The translations under genes were made by a program, and so were the position numbers. The notes under the pieces were generated by a model. That model did not search any database. It had not been told where the DNA came from and saw nothing but the letters and a program-made list of their open reading frames with translations. Positions 10,966-22,800 of a DNA stretch of 64,000 bases are shown here, one piece after another; position 1 is the stretch's first letter, and each line of letters opens with the position of its first letter. This stretch comes from Trichaptum fuscoviolaceum (taxonomy: Eukaryota; Basidiomycota; Agaricomycetes; Hymenochaetales; Trichaptaceae), in the NCBI GenBank assembly GCA_910574455.1, contig CAJSYZ010000011.1, positions 2,170,001 through 2,234,000 of the forward strand, given 5' to 3'.

Positions 10966-13900
10966 ATGTCTTTCCTCGAGGAGATATTGGGAGTTCTCCC
11001 CAGTTCAGTTCAAGAACTCAAGACGCAGTGTATCCGACATGGGGTTGAAGATTATCCTCAAGTAGAGTCTCTGCTCAGCGACACAAAGCTCTCGAGTGGA
11101 CTGCATAGAGATTGGCGCAAGGCCGTGTTTCGCTTGCTCGATAATATCTACGCCCAGTTTAAACTACCTACCAAGCACACCTATGATCGTCTGGACGCCA
11201 AAATATTTCCTGTATGTGTGGCAATCTCATTGTCTATCGTTGTTTACTTAACATAATATTCTAAAGTTCACTTCCTACTACTGTCCCTTGCTACTTTCTC
11301 GAGTATTGGTAGGTCTGTCTCCCGATGCTGGAGGTGAGGTGGACTTGAGGCGTGATCGAGGTAACACTATACTAGAGGAGATACAACGAGAAATATCGGG
11401 ACGCCGAGGTTGGTCTCGAATTGAAGTTCTCACCCGTTGCTTGCCGGTTTTTGCGGACCTGGAAGGAATATGCTTGAAGATTGAACCATTGCTCGATGCA
11501 AGTATTATCACAACATTATTAGGCCAACTTGAATCCTGAATCTGCCTATAGGGTGCTCAAAGTTCCGTATGGAATGACTTCGCAAAATGCCTTAGGATAG
11601 CCGATCGCTGCGATATGTCAAGAAAGGTATACCAATCCCTCGACCAGGAAGATGTATGGAATGATATCATGCAATTATCACTCGAGGACCGGGGCGAAGT
11701 CCTCAATTTGTGGCAATCTGTAAGGGAGAAGCTCTAAGTTAAGACTCTTCTGCTGATTCTCAATCCTTAGACAATCGACGGCCGAGCAGGAGAGTTCGGG
11801 AAACTAAAGAGAGCTCTGTTTAAGATTGTGAAAGAAACTTGTACCTTGCCAAACTCTATGATTCTACGTGGTATTGAACTGGTAACACGCGAAGCTGTTC
11901 ATGGAGGAGGCTGCGCCGATATCTACAAGGGTGCCTTCGGAGATATGCTCACTGCCATGAAAGTCCTTCGTATTTTCAACAAAGAGGACCTGAAGGCCGT
12001 CATCCGAGTATGACTTACCGCAATGTCATCGCATTTTAACTCACGATGTCCTTCCACAGGAACTTTGTAAGGAAGCTATAGTCTGGCGGCAGCTTAAGCA
12101 CGAGAACGTGGCGCCCTTCCTTGGTCTCTGCAATGATCTGTTTCCCACTCGCGTCGCTTTGGTTGCGCCATGGATGGAAAACGGCGATCTGTCCAGTTAC
12201 CTTTTAAACAATCCAAACGCAGACAGGGTACCATTTGTGAGTATTTATTTAATTCGAGAGATAAGACTTACATGCGTCCTGACCGTCCATCTACTTAGGT
12301 GGTTCAAATAGCGTTAGGGATGAAATATCTACATTCCCAAGACCCCCAGATAATCCATGGTGACTTGCGCGCGGTAAGCTAGCTGATTAGCTGCCAGTCC
12401 TTCGAGTTTGTCTCACGCCTGTGTCCACAGAACAATGTTCTTGTCGACGATGAACATAAGGCACGAATCACCGATTTCGGGATCTCCAAGGTGAACGTCG
12501 TGCAGACCAAGTTATCTGTCCAGAGTAACAGGGGCTCAGCACGATGGCAAGCACCTGAATTACATTACAATGAGGAAGGACTCAGCCATGTTACGACGAA
12601 GAGCGACGTGTATGCATATGGAATGACTTGCTTTGAGGTCAGCATTCAACTTGTCTACCCGATCTCTGCTTCGCTCACAGGTGTTCCGTACTACCAGATC
12701 TTCACTGGCACAATACCATTCGCACATTTATCGTCTGATGGCATGGTAATCATGGAAATCCTGCAAAAGAAAAGCAAACCGCGACGACCGACCGGTTCGA
12801 TCTTTCAGAAGCGCGGGCTCACTGATCGCCTGTGGGGTTTGCTAGAAGACTGCTGGACATTCGATGCACAAGATCGCCTATCGATGATTGAGGTTGCGGC
12901 CATCGTGCAGAATGAATCGCGCTTTATAGTGAAGGAAAGGGAGCGGTTGGAGTCCATGATCACTACCGAGAACACGTTCGACAACATTTCTGGGGAACAA
13001 CGTCTGTCTGAAGCTGAGGATCAAGCCACGTCAGATGATGGCGAGGAGCCAGTCCCGCATAGTCCCATCAAAGTCTCTCTTGAACTTCGTTTAGATGAAT
13101 CCTTGCAACAAGAGCGTACCGTCCACCAGCCCCGGAGTTCTTCCATATCCTCAACTCAAGCTATTACGGAGAATGACAACGCTGAAATCCTGGGCCAGTT
13201 CCTACCTAGAGGACGATTTCATCCCACAGTTCCGAAAGGAAATGACGACTTCAAGTCAAAGTGCGTTTTCATCATCCCCTGCTTCTAAACTTCTTCTGAT
13301 GCCCACCCTTCAAAATAGCACGAACCCAAAACCGAAGGAAGAACACCAAAACTCTGATATGGTCACCAATCGCTACTCTGACGCTTCATCGTCTTCCGCT
13401 GAAAGTATTCCGCATCCTGTAATGCATCCGCCTGCGCCCAGGATGAGCCTCACTTTATCGGACTCTTCAATAATTACGAGTTCCTCGGCGACCACAATGT
13501 TCTCGAAAGCGTCGGAGCATACGGATATAACAAATTACACGACCCCGAACAGTTCACCAGTGCAAGAGAAGAAGGATTCCCTAAACTCGATCCTTTCCCA
13601 GGATGATGACCGTGGGGCATTGACTGATAGTATCGTCTCCGCTGGAAGTGCGTCGGATGGAACAGTACAACATATACTCAAGGAACCTTCAAATTTACAT
13701 CGGAGTCTCAAACACAAGAGAGTTTCCTTCGGAAACCCAAACGCGAAGCTGAACTCTTCTGATGCTGATGTCGGAAAGCCGGAAAACATGCCGGCCACGC
13801 AAAGTACCTGGGTTGATAGCCCAAAGTCGAGCTCAACGCGTCTTTCAGAAGCATCAGAGGTTCAAACCAAGGACCAGTTAGAAGTGCATGCGTCGCTCAA

Positions 13901-15044
13901 ACCGGCTCCTGTTCGGAGTCAGTTTCCTTGGAACTTGAGACCTGTCCCCCTCGTCCCCAGAATCACCGACTCACCGACTTCCTTCCTGGAAAAGAAGGAA
14001 GGAAAGATAGCTTTGATAGGCGAGGAACCACAGAGTAGAGACTTTGTCAGGGGACTCGACATCTTCGACATGGGGCGAATGGATTCTCCATCGCCGAGCA
14101 CGCGTGGGCCCGAGGTACAAATTCTGCCCGTTCATGTTACGACTCCCATATTCTCCCAGGAGCACTCCAAAGGGGATGACCCCGGAGTCGCTCAAGGTAG
14201 CAAGGTGCCGTATGCACAGCCAAGCGCCGGGCGTCAGGATGTACGACTTCTGCCAATTGCCGTTAATCTTTCACCCCGCCTTTCGGGCAGTAAGCGGAGG
14301 AATAAAATGGGTGCAGTCAAAATCACTAAAGTGGCGCACAATGAAGATTCCATGAATCTGATCACACAGGGAGTAATGGTATCAGAGCCGAAGGAGGAGC
14401 TTGAAGCGGACCCATGGGGGTTATACGATCCGCCATCTCCGATTGACTACCAAGACGAAGTACTTGACCATCTACAAGCAGAAGACGATGAAGAGAAGGA
14501 AGCGCTCCTAAAATACACTGTGCTAGCCAACGACGAGCAGAAGAAGCGAGCGACAGATATCGAGTCGGTAATCGACGAAGATGTTCGTGATTTCTTTGAC
14601 AAACGCGACATCGATAAAGCGCGAACATATTTCATCTTCGTTTCAGAGGAGCATCGATACAAGCTAGTGGCTCAGCTCGCCATGTTTGCCATCAGGTCTG
14701 AAGGAGAAATCAATGCTCTGCTCGCTGCGGAGCTATTCGACAAGAGCACAGAGAATGATTGGTGTTCAGCCTCCGATTACGAAAAAGCCGCTCGACTCAT
14801 CGTAGAGGAAATGAATAGGGATCCTTCTGTCGATGTCTCGGTAGCATCATACCGACTGGGTATACTACTTGAAGGCATGGAGCTTTCAGAAGCCTTCAAA
14901 TCTTCGCTTCGTCAGCTATACTGTGGAGAATTCTTGTTCGTGAGCAGGAGCTCTGGAAACGGTGGACGCAGTTCTCCGCCAGCAATTACGAGAAAAAATA
15001 ATCAGTCAACAAGTCCGATTGCCCACAAGGTTAAGATTGACTAA
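10966..15044 (+). CDS. TKL-type protein kinase with C-terminal MA3-like domain
   Basis: Nine exons join to 1209 residues: 10966-11211, 11267-11497, 11552-11719, 11771-12007, 12060-12236, 12299-12373, 12431-12637, 12698-13260, 13319-15044. The kinase domain covers roughly residues 250-500: a Gly-rich loop in VHGGGCADIYKG, the Lys in AMKVL, HGDLRANN as catalytic loop (about 373-380), DFG near 393 and the GSARWQAPE activation segment. HGDL in place of HRDL is common in the expanded agaricomycete TKL kinases. A helical N-terminus (1-215) and a long Ser/Pro-rich, probably disordered linker (500-1050) flank it. Residues about 1052-1165 look like an MA3-type helical repeat (DVRDFF...ARTYF...HRYKLVAQLAMFAI). 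The second intron uses a GC donor (GCAAGT at 11498); only this choice keeps the frame. It ends 206 bp from the convergent gene. Substrate unknown. Confidence 0.85.
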
Positions 15045-15250
15045 AGGGCCATGCGGTTTCATGCAATATCACGAAGCACTTTATGATACTTGATTTGTAT
15101 CCGAGTATGTATGCAAACCTTTGCAATTCCTTTCATATGTATTCCATGCGTTCAGCTCCATCTCTGTTTGGTAGTAAAGACTTGCTGGCATTTCGTGTTA
15201 AGTCTGTATTACTAGCTACGTAAAACGTGAATTAGGACAAGTAACAGAAA

Positions 15251-16308
15251 CTAGAATGATTCAACTGATTGTAATTCTCGGTTCGCGTCTATGATAACCT
15301 TCAATCCCTTTCCCTTCCAACAAGGCCTCTTTGTTACACCGTTTCTGTCTGTATATCCCTTCTCGATACCATCAGAGAAGAACACATAACCCGGTATATA
15401 ACGATCCACAAAGCTGTACCATAAACGTCAATATCGCTCAAGCAATGGACAAAAGAAGTAAGGCATACGACTTGACTTGCTCATCTGACATCCCCTTTCC
15501 GCCGTTATTTGCCTTCATGTTATGTTCTTGTTGAAGCCTCCACTTGTAGATAAACGAATAAGGTGTTGCGTCGGGAGGTTTAACCTGGATAAAACAGTCG
15601 AAGAAGGACCACCAATCCACGTAGTCCCATAGCTTGCTGTTTATCTCGAGAATGCTCTTCTTTTCGAACAACCTCAAGTCCAATATCCCCTGAAGGTCCG
15701 CAATTGGCTCTTCATACCGCCTGTCCACCTTCGACTCCTGGACTGGACAAAAGCCAACACACCAGCCTTCCAGAATGACCACATCGACAGGGGAGTTCAC
15801 TGTCACACCGCCTTCTATGCGGTCACCTTCTCCCCCAAATAAACTCTTTTCAAACGCTGGAAATTGGACATGTTTCCCCGCATTCTCCGGCTCGTTTATC
15901 GACCGAAGCTCGCTGAGCAGTTTCGATCCAAGTTGAACATCGTGTGTACCTGGTTGACCTCTGCCGGACAAGAGTTTATTATGAGGGTATGATTTGGCTA
16001 CTTCGACGAGACCCGAGTGAGGGAGGTATAGGTCATCTATGGAAAGGACAGCGACAGAGAGCTTATGCGGTGCCTCACTGAGCACATCTCGAAGTCTTGA
16101 TGTCAAATATGTCTTTCCTTCAACTCATTATTAGACTTCACATATACGAGTTCAGCTATACGCACAGCTCACCACTTCCTTGGGGGCCTTGAAAGGCTAC
16201 AAACAGAGGTCGGATAGATTTCTCTTGACTTTTACTCCGAAGCTGCTGAAGGTTTGACTTGATGTGCTCTACCATAGGGGTGATTGTTGTAGGAAGTGAG
16301 CTCGCCAT
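15251..16308 (-). CDS. TDA10: P-loop kinase, Tda10 / D-glycerate 3-kinase-like
   Basis: Three exons on the minus strand (16308-16173, 16117-15469, 15413-15251) join to 315 residues. The Walker A motif GPQGSGKT is at residues 41-48 and is split by the first intron, which itself supports the model. Further family marks are LSIDDLYLPH, the NKLLSGRGQPGTHD block typical of glycerate kinase/Tda10, VVILEGWCVGF (Walker B region), and a C-terminal YIPGYVFF segment on the last exon. Without the third exon the conserved end would be lost. Relatives phosphorylate D-glycerate to 3-phosphoglycerate in plant photorespiration; yeast Tda10 (YGR205W) is an ATP-binding kinase of unclear substrate, so the reaction here is inference. 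I chose the ATG at 16308, 10 residues before conserved helical sequence; upstream frame extension to 16530 looks non-coding. It is divergent from the NFKBIL1-like gene, 240 bp away. Confidence 0.88.
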
Positions 16309-16548
16309 TCTCAAAGCTCTCATCCACGATGTCAACTGGCTAATTTTAACAAAGCCTTGTGTGAAGGATGCGGTAGAATGTCGAGCATACCCATGGTGAA
16401 TGAAGCTGAAGGCTGAAGAACTCTCACCCGGAGCTCCTTCTACGGATAGGACCAGAAATGGCTGAGTATGCCAATTTTGGTAAGTAATTGGGGAACATCT
16501 ACATAATGTAAATCGCTTGCGCTCAGCCATGGACTACCTTTTACATTG

Positions 16549-17705
16549 ATGCCTAAGCTTCATCTTAAGAGAACGCCAGCAGAAGAAGCAGAGCATCTCA
16601 GAAAGAAAGCGAAGAAAGCAGCCCGAAGAGCAGCGAGTGCGAGAGAGGCTGACCGGTCGCGTTCAAGGAGCCCGCGCCGTACCACCCACGCAACCACCGA
16701 CCCAAAGAAGTACTCTTTTGTTTACGCTGAAGATGTCGACGACGGGGAAGAGGAATATGGGCCTCAACCAGCGGGCCAGCCAGGCCCTTCGTTCTCAAAG
16801 CGCGCAACGAACGCCGTAGAAGAGGACGATTACGAGGAGGAACGGTTCGCAGCGAAGATGCGAGACGCCCTCGCAGATGATGGGTTATATGACCCACTGC
16901 AACGACTGGACGGTGTGGAGGCGCGCCTGAACTCATACACTCATGTGCCAAGACGATGGCAGGGAACAGACGAAGGCTTCAACGCGGCACTTTGGATGGA
17001 GGATGCTCGTGAAGAGCTCGGTGGCCTTGAGCCATGGCAGATGAACGATGATGAGTATGCGGAGTACATGAGGGCTGGGATGTGGAGGTGAGCTACTAAT
17101 AGTTATCGTAGGAGAGCATCAATTCTGATGTCTCTGCAATCAGGAAGCAACACGCAGCTGAATTCCAAGAGCGCTTACGCCGTAAGGAGGAGCGCGAAGC
17201 ACGCAAGCAACGTGAACGGCAGCTGCGCGAAGAGACGAAGCGGCTCGAACGAGAGGCACAAGAAGACCGTGATGCCAGGCGAGCAGCTCGGGCAAGGAAG
17301 AGACGTGAAGCGGCTAGGGCTTCGTATGACAGGCAATGGGCGAAACTCCTTGAACGACAAAGTAATTCGGAGAGTTCGGTTGCCAAGCTGACGTTCGACG
17401 ATATACCTTGGCCCGTTGCCCCTCCAGCGAACGAGATGTCATCGATTACTGTGGATGATATCTCTCCGGGGTTGATCTCGTCTTTCCTTCTTCCTACGAA
17501 CCCGATGGACATGCCGCCAGACGATTCTTCGCCCGCGAAGGACGTTTTACGGGCAACAATGCTGCGGTTCCATCCGGACAAATTTGAAGCACGCGTACTT
17601 TCACGCGTACGGGAGAAGGACAAGGACAGGGTGAAGGAGGTTGCAGACGTAGTAGTAAGAGCTCTAAATTCCCTCATGAAAGAGAACGCTTCAAAATCAT
17701 CGTAA
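16549..17705 (+). CDS. NFKBIL1-like protein with degenerate J domain
   Basis: Two exons (16549-17087, 17144-17705) give 366 residues. The start MPKLHLKRTPAEEAEHLRKK is a conserved opening in fungal NF-kappa-B inhibitor-like 1 proteins, followed by an Arg/Ser-rich segment, an acidic stretch and a long Arg/Glu coiled-coil region coded at the exon 2 start. The C-terminus contains RATMLRFHPDKFEARVL, a J-domain-like motif with the HPD tripeptide, the signature by which the family is annotated. Human NFKBIL1 has been tied to RNA splicing and NF-kappa-B regulation; the fungal role is unknown and likely nuclear. The gene is convergent with the acetyltransferase gene, with only 76 bp between the stop codons, so the two 3' UTRs almost certainly overlap. 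Confidence 0.8.
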
Positions 17706-17781
17706 CCGTATGCATACCATCCTTTCCATTTGTATCTATAGACAAGCAGCAAGTATTCAAGCAATAATTATTGTATCCTAC

Positions 17782-18767
17782 CTAACCTATAACCGATACC
17801 GGCTCTGCCGGAGGATTCTCTATTTCGTCTTCAAAGCTCTTGTAAAACACCCACGCATCGACATATTCCTCGCCTTGGCCGTCCTTCCGCTTTAGTCTTC
17901 CAGCGCGGGGAATACGACCGGCTTTCGTAAATCCCAGGTTTTCCCATATTCTTGGAGATATTCCGATGATTGAAAGTAGATATAACATGAAGGGAATAGA
18001 CACATACCGGACGCTTGCTAGATTGTTGACATAGACTAGATTGAACACGCTGGCTTGGTATCCTAGCCTCGGTGCATAGTGTAGGTATGACCGAGCGAGA
18101 GCCATGGATAAGCCCCTTCCGCGTGAGGCGAAGGGTACCAGGAAACCTGCATTGCATATCTGATACATGTATAAAGATTAGCTCATAAAGTGAGTGAACC
18201 TGACTTGAAACCATACATGCGAAGAACGACCTGGATAATTGGGTTTTACCTATGATTATACAAAGCATGGTCAATCAAACATCCATTAGTACTGAGTATA
18301 TGCATCACCGAACCCACATAATAGAGTCCAGCCACACAATCAGCCCACACCTTCCCCTCTCTAACCTTGTCAAAGGCAACATCTTCTTCCTTTCCCTTTC
18401 CCTCTTCTAACGCGTCCACATCCACTCCCAGGCCGACAAGGCTTTGTCCGGAGACTATGAGCCCAAGAATCACATCCGCTGCGAAGAAATAGCTCTCAAA
18501 GGCCTCCCTCGTCAGGCGCTCTCCCACAAGCGTTTCCTGAGGGTACGTTACGCCTCTCTCGACCTCATCGGCGAATTCGGTGTGGAGATAAACAAGCAGC
18601 CCCGCGCGAGATGGCTGTGAAGCGGTTTCGAGCGTAAGATGGTAAGTCACTATGTATTGCCAAGAGTCCGAGTCCGAGCTCAATGGCTTGCGTTTCCGTT
18701 TAATCTTCCATATTGTTGGGAGCTGAAGGGCTGCTGATTTACGCGTAATTGCTCCGTAGGCAGACAT
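17782..18767 (-). CDS. GNAT-family N-acetyltransferase
   Basis: Four exons (18767-18318, 18249-18217, 18159-18008, 17950-17782) join in frame to 267 residues. The second exon is only 33 nt (VKPNYPGRSSH) and exactly bridges the two halves. The acetyl-CoA binding core is visible as ICNAGFLVPFASRGRGLSMA, containing the Q/RxxGxG-type loop (RGRGLS), followed by LGYQASVFNLVYVNNLASVRIWENLGF, a classic GNAT beta5/motif B ending in the NLGF turn. Similar fungal proteins (for example S. pombe C9.02c-type) are annotated as uncharacterised acetyltransferases; the substrate cannot be told. It ends 76 bp from the convergent NFKBIL1-like gene and starts 350 bp downstream of the hydrolase stop codon. Confidence 0.87.
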
Positions 18768-19117
18768 TTCCTAGATACCAAGTGGACGCAAGAAGAGAGA
18801 GACAACCACAACCAGCAGCGCCAACTTGAATCCCCGCGGGCCGTAAGCCCGCCGGTCAAGAAGTTACGAGGACGTCGATCCTAAACTTGCAAATCCAGTT
18901 ATTCTTGTCAACCGAAAAAGAAGACATTTCGTTTACTTATTACGACGATACAAATTCAGATCGACAAAATAGACGTTAAAATTAATTGGTGATGTCACAA
19001 AGAACCCATACAGTAGAAAGAAAAAAGAGTAATAAATTGTACAGTCTAATTTCGTTACAATAGAGTACCAGGTTCTAATCCCGCTATCGAGTGAGTACGC
19101 ACAGGTACAACATTACT
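18768..19117. other. short intergenic stretch
   Basis: 350 bp between two minus-strand genes. It should hold the terminator of the hydrolase and the promoter of the acetyltransferase; no gene or distinct motif is seen. Confidence 0.5.
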
Positions 19118-22100
19118 TCAAGTTTGCTCAACCTGCACAGTTGGGGGAGATGACGCTGTGCGCTTTGGCACGGGAGAAGACGCGGATAAAAATTGTTTTA
19201 CTTTCCCTTGTCTTTCCGTTGTCGTGCTATCTTGTACCGCAACACTTTCAGCACGTGGACGCTGGGTGTCGGAATGATCTGAACCACTTGCATTACTGCG
19301 CGGCGTGCCCGGAACAGGCTTCTCCGTGCTCAGCGAATTGAACAAGAACATCCAAAGGTTATTCCCGCTTAAACGGTGCTCGTCCTCCGTTATCGGCTGA
19401 TCCGCGATCTTGCTCAATCGTCTCGCTTCTTCAGTGTCGCGCCGAGCGACAATGCTGCTAGGTGGCGGTCGTTCATCATCATCTGCAGCCCAAGCCCAGG
19501 TCCAGCTCGCTGCAGTCTTGCGCAGACCATCCGCAAGGTTCGGTACAGGGTCATGTACGTGCATACGACCCTTGCCACCCTTCTCCTGCTCCTGTCCATT
19601 TTGAGTAAGATGCATCTGAAGCTGTTGTACGTTCCGGACCGTCTCGAACTTTGCTATGTTAAGATTTTTTGCGCGCTGTTTTCGAATCGTTTCGGTCGTC
19701 CGCTTGTACCTCTCGTCCCAACGTGTCTTGCCTTCTATGTACCGACGAATTGCTAGTTCATCCACAACACCAACGCGCTCGTGAGGCAGAGTACACGCAA
19801 CAAGCTCATCTTCAGGTTCCAGAGGTCGGATCTCACCCCGAGTAGATACCCGCTCGCGAATCATGTAGTCCAGGAAGGGCGATGGAGGATCGCCTTTTAC
19901 TTCGAGATAGACGACGGGGTCCCCAGCGCATCGCGACTGATTAATAACCGGCTCGGTACCCTGTGTTGGCGAAGGAGGCGGAGAGTCAACGATCCCGCCC
20001 ATGCTTATGCGAGACCCACTCGTGCTCGAGATCTGTGCTGGCGATTCTATTCCATTCGCATTCGGGGAGATATGCTGTACTGACTGTGACGGGCCTGTGG
20101 GCCGGCGTCTTACCATAAGAGACGATCTGCGCGGGAGCGAAAGTGAGAGCGCCCTTCGGAACGTAGGAGTCGCTGATAGTTTGAGTGAAGACGGAAGTCC
20201 AGGGCTTCCAGGTTCGCGGGGTGAGGTAGGATTTTCAAGGGTGCCTGTGGCATATTTGGTGAAAGTGGCCAATGCGCGGAAACAGAATTTGGCGGGTGTG
20301 CAGAAAGAGAAGAGAACCGGGAGAACATGCGCAGTCTCTATAGCGAAAGATGTTAGTATTGATCGAAAACTATCGTAATATAAGACATACGGTCGTATAC
20401 TTGTAAGTGAACCTTTGTCGGGCCATAACGTTCCTCTATCCCTTCAAGCTTTGGGTAAAGTTTCCTAGCCTCCGCCTTCACAGGATAACTAGCAGGGTGC
20501 GCTGCTTTGTGGGCGCTATTACCTTGTGAGATAAATTTCCAGAAGGTCAATAGAAACGAATGACACACGAATAGATGATTTCATCCCTCAGTACCTCGCC
20601 GTCACTGGCAATTATCAACAGAGGTGGGAGACCACCGAGATAAGATAATGCAGGGCTTATCAGAGGATGGTTTAGCAAGTTATTCGGCGCGTACAATTGT
20701 ACTTGGTCCTTGACTTCCAGCTTATCCCCATTCTCAGCTACAAGAGTGATCGTTTGCCCCTCGTTTGATTCAGGCGATGGAAGCTCCGCCATAGAGCCTA
20801 AGTCAACCGCTCTCCCAGCATTTGACTTCGCAACTCCGTTATCCCCCACAACTTCACCAGACTCGTCTTCTACCTTGGAATGCGAGCGAGACACTGCTGC
20901 TGACCGGACGTCGCCAGTCTGTGCATCGTCCGCAAGGTTAGGTATAGGCGGTCTACTTCTTGATGAAGAGCGCCCTCTACTCTTGCTCCGCTTCCGCAAA
21001 CTTAGGACAGTATCAAATTTGCGTTTGAAGAAGCTCTTACGCCGAGGCAAGCCCTGTCCGTCAGAGTCCTCGCCACCTCCATCTGAGAAACGACGCGCAA
21101 CTTGCTTGATACGTTTACGCAGACCTTCGTGGACACGCTCTGTCAGTTCATCGGGAGGGGGCGGCCACAAAATCGAGGGCTTGTGCATCGAGAGTCCATA
21201 TTTTGGAATAACATCTGTGTCGGTATTCAAGTGAATACTCGGGAAGGAGTGCGTCAAGTCACACCAAGGGGAGATTGGAATTGCTCCCGCTGGCAATGGT
21301 AATCCAGAGTCACGAAGAACCTGAAGAAGGGCGATTGTCAGACCACCACCAGCCGAGTTGCCGGAAACAATGATGTGCTCCGGGCGGACGGGTGTGTGAA
21401 GGGCATCGGGTGGGGGCTTAATAAGGTACAGGTCTATGCAAGAGTATAAGAGAGCTGACATTGAGAGATATGAGAGACTCACAAGCAGCTAAAGCATCCT
21501 GAATGGGACACGGAAATGGGTATTGGGGTGCAAGTCGATAATTTATAGCGAGAAGCCGGCAGCCAGATTTTCGAGCAAATCTTTGAATAAAGTATCTCTC
21601 CTGGTCTACACTGCCGAAGTAATATCCGCCTGTCCCCTTGTTAGATATATGTAAAAATCCTTGATTCACGACGCACTCACCACCGTGAAAGTACAGAATA
21701 CATCTCATCTCGTCCATCTCAGGCATGTATGTGGACTCTTCATTCTCTAACGTCTCTCTCCTCACACGTTCCTTCTCCCACTCCTTCCTGCGTTTCTTCG
21801 CCTTGTGATAATCTTTCTTTGCTACAATCCACTGTGCGTCGACACTGGGCAAATTTTTAGCAATATTAGAGATGGAAAGTTCTATCAGCACTCACCCTTG
21901 CAAGCCCCGAACTTGCCACCACTTCGTTCCACCAACGACTTGTTTGGTCTTCTCCTCGCCACCCAGGGCCTCGATGAGATGTGTCGCGGCGCTTTCGCAA
22001 CAACTCATCGGCACAAGGACTCGCACAACATGCATCCATGGCGCACTGGGTGTTCTGGTATTAGAAAAGCGTTGTAGTTCTTCAACAGTATGACTGAAAA

Positions 22101-22410
22101 GAATATTTAGAGCGAGCAGTACGCGAGAATTGCCGGTACTCACTGAGTGGACGCGTCCAAGAATGACTAAAATAGAATAGATCGGACATTGTTGGTTGAC
22201 TCTCCGAACGCTGTCGCTCACCTTTACTATGTTGAAAACCTCATCATACAGTAGCTCGTCCTGCCTCAGGTTGCCGCTCACAGAATCCGTGCCATTTGTT
22301 CTCGACGCTTTCCTATCTCCGAACGCGTGCTCAAAGTAATGCTTCACGAGCGTTTCGACGACCCATGTTCCTGCGTTCAAGCCGACGTGACGAGTCAGAG
22401 CGTTGGGCAT
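19118..22410 (-). CDS. alpha/beta hydrolase (hormone-sensitive lipase type), long
   Basis: Eight exons (22410-22222, 22166-22144, 22093-21896, 21844-21681, 21629-21483, 21433-20569, 20515-20391, 20337-19118) join to 976 residues. The catalytic fold is of the HSL/esterase family: HGGG oxyanion motif at about 190-193, nucleophile Ser in GNSAGG (S267), an acid in ASDGEVLRDE (D518 or D524) and His in TAHVLPVLFS (H574). A roughly 150-residue Ser/Arg-rich insertion lies between Ser and Asp, and about 380 mostly disordered, phospho-site-like residues follow the His. The second exon is only 23 nt. These large extensions are much longer than the usual 300-400 residue esterases and suggest regulation or protein binding rather than a secreted enzyme; there is no signal peptide. 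The ATG at 22410 opens the conserved N-terminal segment MPNALTRHVGL. Confidence 0.88.
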
Positions 22411-22800
22411 TTTCAAGCCACTTGCTGGGGCTGGTCAAGAAGTAAGAGGGTTGTCCGGGTTATTCAGGCTTCAGCGCTTCATTAACTCGAACATGGAGGC
22501 GGTGTCCAGAGGGTAAGCTTGTGTTCGTCATCTGGAATAGAGCTAAAACATGCGCGCATGCGCTTACTGCATTCGCTATTTCATACACCCCGGATTCATT
22601 GCTCCGGTTACATCGTCCCATACGAACAAGTTCTGTTCGGAAGATGTTCAACATGTTACGCCTGGGGAAGTGCGGGGTAATTGTAGCCGACGGTCTCAAA
22701 TCCACATTTTTTGCTCGAAAAAAATATCAATGGAAGGGAATAATGCAGAGTATTATCAGTTCAGAATTCTAATACATCTCTACTAAGGTAGGAAAGTGGG
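22411..22800. other. intergenic stretch
   Basis: 390 bp between the TRAPPC11 stop codon and the hydrolase start codon, both minus strand. Likely terminator plus promoter; no gene seen. Confidence 0.45.
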
